Shown: in pieces, positions 60,690 through 64,000 of the stretch
Position numbering within the stretch: the stretch's first letter is position 1
Layout of the letters: every line of letters begins with the position of its first letter
Source: Dasypus novemcinctus
Lineage: Eukaryota > Chordata > Mammalia > Cingulata > Dasypodidae
Direction of reading: 5' to 3'
Assembly (NCBI RefSeq): GCF_030445035.2
Contig: NW_026688628.1
Span: 992,001-1,056,000 of the forward strand
DNA: 64,000 bases
Program-made: the position numbers and the translations under genes
The notes under the pieces: generated by a model
The model's database searches: none
What the model was told of the DNA's origin: nothing
What the model saw: only the letters and a program-made list of their open reading frames with translations

Positions 60690-61340
60690 TATGAAAGATG
60701 TACTGTGTTGGTACTGAGGCAGTACAGAAAAAGTGAGCCAAGTGTACACTATGGACATGGTAACAATCAGTTGATATTATTTCATCTGTAACAAATGACA
60801 CACCACATTGTGGTGTGTTGATGGAGGGGTGTTGTTTGGGAATTCTGCACATGTGCATGATTTTTTATAAGGCTACAACTTCTGTCATAGAAAATATTAA
60901 AAAATAATGAGGTGGGTTGGGGGAAAACACAACAAATGTAACATAAGGACTATGATTAATAGTAAGATTTTGACAATATTCTTTCATAATTTGTAACAAA
61001 TGTCTCATGACAGTGCAAGGTGTTGGTGGAGGGTTAATGTATGGGACCCTTGTATGATGTTATGCAGGTTTGCTTTGTAAGTTCACAACTTATACTATAC
61101 ACTTAATTGTTTATGTATGCTCATATATGGATGATATAAAGATAATAATTGGATTGGTTAGGGGAAAATTGTTTAGTAGTAATATTTTGACAATACTTTT
61201 TATTGGTTAAAATTTTTAAAAATAATACAAGTTATTGGTGGTAGGGTGAGATATTATATATGTTTGTTTGATGTTATATATGTTTTGTAAGTTTACATCT
61301 ATTATACACTTACTGTTTATGTATGTTTATGTATGAGTGA
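60690..61340 (+). repeat. Tandem repeats in the 3' UTR of copy C
   Basis: Three degenerate units share the order 'TTTCATAATTTGTAACAAAT', 'GGTGTTGGTGGAGG', 'TTTGTAAGTTCACAACTTAT' and 'GTTTATGTATG' (near 60780, 60985 and 61200). They are AT-rich and non-coding. Confidence 0.6.
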
Positions 61341-61364
61341 TATAGTTCAATGAATTTAAAAATA

Positions 61365-62100
61365 CATTAGAGGCAATAAAAGCAGCTTTGCAATGTTCAA
61401 TGACAGATATAGTGATTTCAAAGACAGAACACCTGAACTGGAAAAGACAAGAAAGTAAAAGAGAAGACAGTGGAAAAAGTGAAACAAGTGTTCAAGAAAT
61501 CAAAAAACAATGCAAAGTGCACAAATTTACACTATTGGTTTCCCTGAAGAAGAGAATGGAAAAGGGGTAGAAAGAATATTTGAGGGAATAGCAAATGGAA
61601 ACTTCCCAACCCTTATGAAGGATATAAATATCAAAATCCAAGAAAGACAATGCACCAGAAGTAGAGTAAATCCAAATAGACCTACTCTGAGACACCTGCT
61701 ATTAAGAATGACAAACATAAGAGATAAAAAGAATTCTGAAAGCAGCAAAAGAAAAGCATCACGTCCAATAAAACCTCAGTAAGATTAAGTGCTGACCTCA
61801 CATCTGAAACCATGAAGAAGAGAAGAAAGTGGTATGAAATCCTTAATGTACTTAAAAAGAAAAATCCATCAGCCAAGAATTTTGTATCTGGCAAAGCTGA
61901 ACTTCAAAAATGAGGGTGAGTCCAAAGTTTTCACAGGAAAAAAAAGCGAACACTAATAGAATGTTACCAAAAGACTTACAAGAGATACAAAAGGGACTAC
62001 TGCATCCTGAAAGGGAAAAAAAGAGAGAGACTTGGAGAATAGTGTTGAAATGAAGGTTATTACAAAGGGCGAAATAAATGGTAAAAAGACAGAAAATAGT
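61365..62100 (+). mobile_element. L1 ORF1 fragment of an older L1
   Basis: It reads as L1 ORF1 middle and C-terminal parts: 'VQEIKKQCKVHKF'-like coiled coil to RNA-binding boundary near 61490-61530, 'NFPTLMKDINIKIQERQC' near 61600 and the C-terminal domain near 61780-62030. Frame breaks are present (for example about 61530 and 61782). It follows the 3' UTR of copy C and so is either a separate insertion or part of a rearranged copy. Confidence 0.7.
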
Positions 62101-62110
62101 ATGATATTGT

Positions 62111-62805
62111 TGTAGAATTTGAGAGAGGTTCAATTATTTGTGTATAGAGAGGCCAGAACTCAGGAATGATTTTGAGAAAGAAAAATGGTTTATTGACGGC
62201 TGGTCGGACTCAGGAGCTTTTTGTTTCAATCCTGAGCCCCGAACAAGATTTTTGAATCCCTTTTATATGGAGGAAACATTAAATGGTCCCTTTGTTTCAG
62301 TTCTCAATAGGCTTGAATTAGCATATATATCTTCCACATCCTAGGTTAGGTTGTAGCATGGACTTCATACATTCTAGATAAGCTTTTAGCATATTTGGTT
62401 TGCATTTCCCCTAAAGACTTAAAGTTTATAGACCTTGCATTGTTAAACTGTTTCCTGGGACTGGAGATGTTGCCATTGTCACCAAGGGCAGGACTGCAGC
62501 CTCTTACCATTTCACACCCACAAGTCAGACAGTTTAAGTTATCTCTGAAGAGACAAAGAGCCTCCCACCCATTACCCATGTCCTAGAGACCTTCCTGAGG
62601 TAGCAGAGCCTTCCCCTTTGCTAGCCCATGGAAATGTCCACAGCCAGTGATTGCTAAATTCTCTTAAATATGGTCCCTCCCTTCTACCCCCATGAGATTA
62701 TCTCAATTTGGCGTTTATGGCAAAAAGAACACAAAAGGAAGATTTTTCTTTCCTGAGACTTTATCAGCAGTCTTTCTAACCAATAGGCCTTAAAAGCAAT
62801 CAACA
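62111..62805 (-). repeat. Antisense class I-like LTR
   Basis: On the minus strand it reads TG...CA with a TATA box (TATAAAA, plus positions 62261-62267), a polyadenylation signal (AATAAA, plus 62189-62194) about 70 bp later, and a U5 ending 'CAAATTCTACA'. 'TTGT' precedes 62111 and 'TTAT' follows 62805, a possible 4-bp duplication with one change. The R region ('GTTCGGGGCTCAGGATTG') fits class I LTRs of the MER4 kind. No interior is attached. Confidence 0.6.
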
Positions 62806-62873
62806 TTATGATCAGAGTCTACCTGATGAAACTCTGTGCATACAAGGGCCTGGCTGAGAGGGGTTCCCCCAAC

Positions 62874-63060
62874 CCACGTGCCAGCAGTCACAGCATCACC
62901 TGGGAATTTGTTAGAAATGCAAATTCTCAGACCCAGATCCAGACCTGCTGAATCAGAAACTCCAGGGATGGGGCAGGCTGTTTTAGTTAACAGTTGTCCA
63001 GGAGACTCTGATTCAAGGTCAATCTTGAGACCCTGTGGCTGAGAGTCCAGGCACTAGACC
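62874..63060 (-). mobile_element. MER5A hAT-Charlie remnant
   Basis: 'CAGCATCACCTGGGAATTTG', 'TTAGAAATGCAAATTCTCAG', 'CCTGCTGAATCAGAAACTCC' and a terminal block near 63000-63050 give the complete order of a reverse MER5A element. It is an old placental-mammal DNA transposon, well enough kept to be recognised end to end. Confidence 0.85.
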
Positions 63061-63061
63061 A

Positions 63062-63185
63062 GCCCCTGTATTTTACAAAAACAAAACTGAGTTGCAGAGA
63101 GGATAAGGGACTTCTCCAAATTTTCACAGTTGGCTAATGGCTGAGGCAAGAATGGAATGGAAATTTGCCTCTTCCCTGAATTCTA
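63062..63185 (-). mobile_element. MIR SINE remnant
   Basis: 'GAGTTGCAGAGAGGATAAGG', 'GACTTCTCCAAATTTTCACA' and 'GGCTAATGGCTGAGGCAAGA' follow the conserved MIR core in reverse. It directly follows the MER5A remnant. Confidence 0.75.
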
Positions 63186-63383
63186 AGACAGAGTAAAACC
63201 TACGCAAAGCTTCAGGCAACTGAAAACAACTCTATGAGCTAAAAATTCAAATCAGAAGCGTTGGAGTTCACTTCTGTCAAGCCAATGAACATGGCATCCA
63301 TAAGTGAGTAAAAATGCCCATACTCAAAGTTCTTCTAAACTCTTAAGCTTTGTAGGAAGTATTCTTTCATTAAAAGCACTTTA

Positions 63384-63770
63384 GGGGAAGCAGATGTGGC
63401 TCAAGCAGTTGGGCACCACTTGGGAAGCCTGGCTTCAGTTCCCAGTGTCTTTTAAAGAAAACTAACAATACAGAGAGCTGATGCAAAGTGTTGGTGCAGC
63501 AAGCTGACACAACAAAATGACACAATGAGACAACACAATGAGGAAACACTACAAAAGATGCTACAAGCAGGGAGCACATGTAGCTCAAGTGGCTGAACAC
63601 CTCCCACCCATATGAGAGATCCTGGGTTCTGTTCCAGATGCCTCCTAAAAAAAACCAAAACCAAAACTAGACATAGAGAGCAGGCAGTGAGTACAAAGAA
63701 TGAGAGGGTGAGAAATATAGAGATAAATTAAATAAATAAATGAATAAATAAATAAATAATAAAATCTTTA
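63384..63770 (+). mobile_element. Two xenarthran tRNA-derived SINEs with AAAT tail
   Basis: The first head ('GGGGAAGCAGATGTGGCTCA') starts at 63384, and its body ('GAGAGCTGATGCAAAGTG', 'GACACAATGAGACAACACAA') runs to about 63567. A second head ('GGGAGCACATGTAGCTCAAG', B box 'GGTTCTGTTCC') starts at 63570, with its own body and an AAAT-repeat tail at about 63727-63765. The body-then-head order suggests one SINE inserted in, or joined to, the other. This is the clearest lineage marker for Xenarthra. Confidence 0.8.
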
Positions 63771-64000
63771 GAAAACACAAAAACACTTTAAGTCCACACC
63801 CTTTAAAATTCCAGTATTTCAAACCATCTGTTTAGAAATGACTAGGCTTTGTCTTGAATCCTCTATATTATTCTTTTTCCAAACTCAATGTGCAATTCTT
63901 AAAGCCAGCAACCACTCCACTTCCCCTTGCTCTAGATATGTCTAACAATAGAAAAATCATTTTTGACTAATGGTGGATATCTGAGTAAGTAAAACAAATT

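Larger units (their letters stand above)
56006..61360 (+). mobile_element. L1 copy C, other subfamily, internally deleted
   Basis: The 5' end has the L1 motif 'CAAGATGGTGGCAGAGTAAG' and a 1.4-kb GC-richer 5' UTR (about 56006-57480) unlike that of copies A and B. ORF1 follows (about 57500-59537) with two younger L1 tails nested in it. After ORF1 the sequence jumps at about 59615 to the last third of ORF2 (to about 60265), then jumps again to a 3' UTR (60268-61360) that differs from copies A and B and has tandem repeats. About 2 kb of ORF2 is missing. Confidence 0.75.

Noticed and set aside
1..64000. CRISPR arrays, operons, phage or bacterial defence systems.
   Set aside because: None seen. 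Direct repeats present are microsatellites, LTR repeats or retroelement duplications, and the DNA is mammalian.

Overview
The window is ordinary mammalian nuclear DNA: AT-rich, intron- and repeat-dominated, with no operons, no bacterial genes and almost no intact coding sequence. Short tRNA-derived SINEs whose heads read 'GAAGCAGATGTGGCTCAAG...' with a GGTTCAATCC-type B box, together with L1 copies that have very long 3' UTRs, point to a xenarthran (armadillo or sloth). I cannot decide which of these it is. This assignment is inference from repeat type, not from a search.

The only gene that looks functional is an olfactory receptor of the OR7 type on the minus strand (18636-19607). It is full length, has all class hallmarks, and has a splice acceptor 13 nt before its start codon. 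A second OR7-like gene on the same strand (30300-31252) is a broken pseudogene. The window is therefore a thin slice of an olfactory receptor cluster.

Most of the rest is retroelement. L1 copy A (about 6137-17795) is full length but dead, and a non-autonomous endogenous retrovirus (7635-10646) sits inside its ORF1. That provirus has two LTRs, a 6-bp target duplication, a tRNA-Lys type primer site present twice in tandem, a polypurine tract and only a scrap of env inside. L1 copy B (about 45453-55990) is also full length and dead, with a 1.5-kb reverse L1 tail inside its ORF2. L1 copy C (about 56006-61360) belongs to another subfamily, carries two nested L1 tails in ORF1 and has lost most of ORF2. 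A further ORF1 fragment follows at 61365-62100. Solitary L1 tails lie at 33845-34355, 35010-36060 and 32250-32385, and older L1 ORF2 fragments at 25790-27440, 31575-32245 and 39410-39800.

Other retroviral remains are a decayed class I (gammaretrovirus-like) gag on the minus strand (about 37262-38843, leader to about 39036), a solo LTR with a 4-bp target duplication (42607-43029), an antisense class I-like LTR (about 62111-62805) and a possible LTR at 39843-40487. Old DNA-transposon (MER5-like) and MIR remnants are also visible. The stretches between these elements show no gene that I can support.
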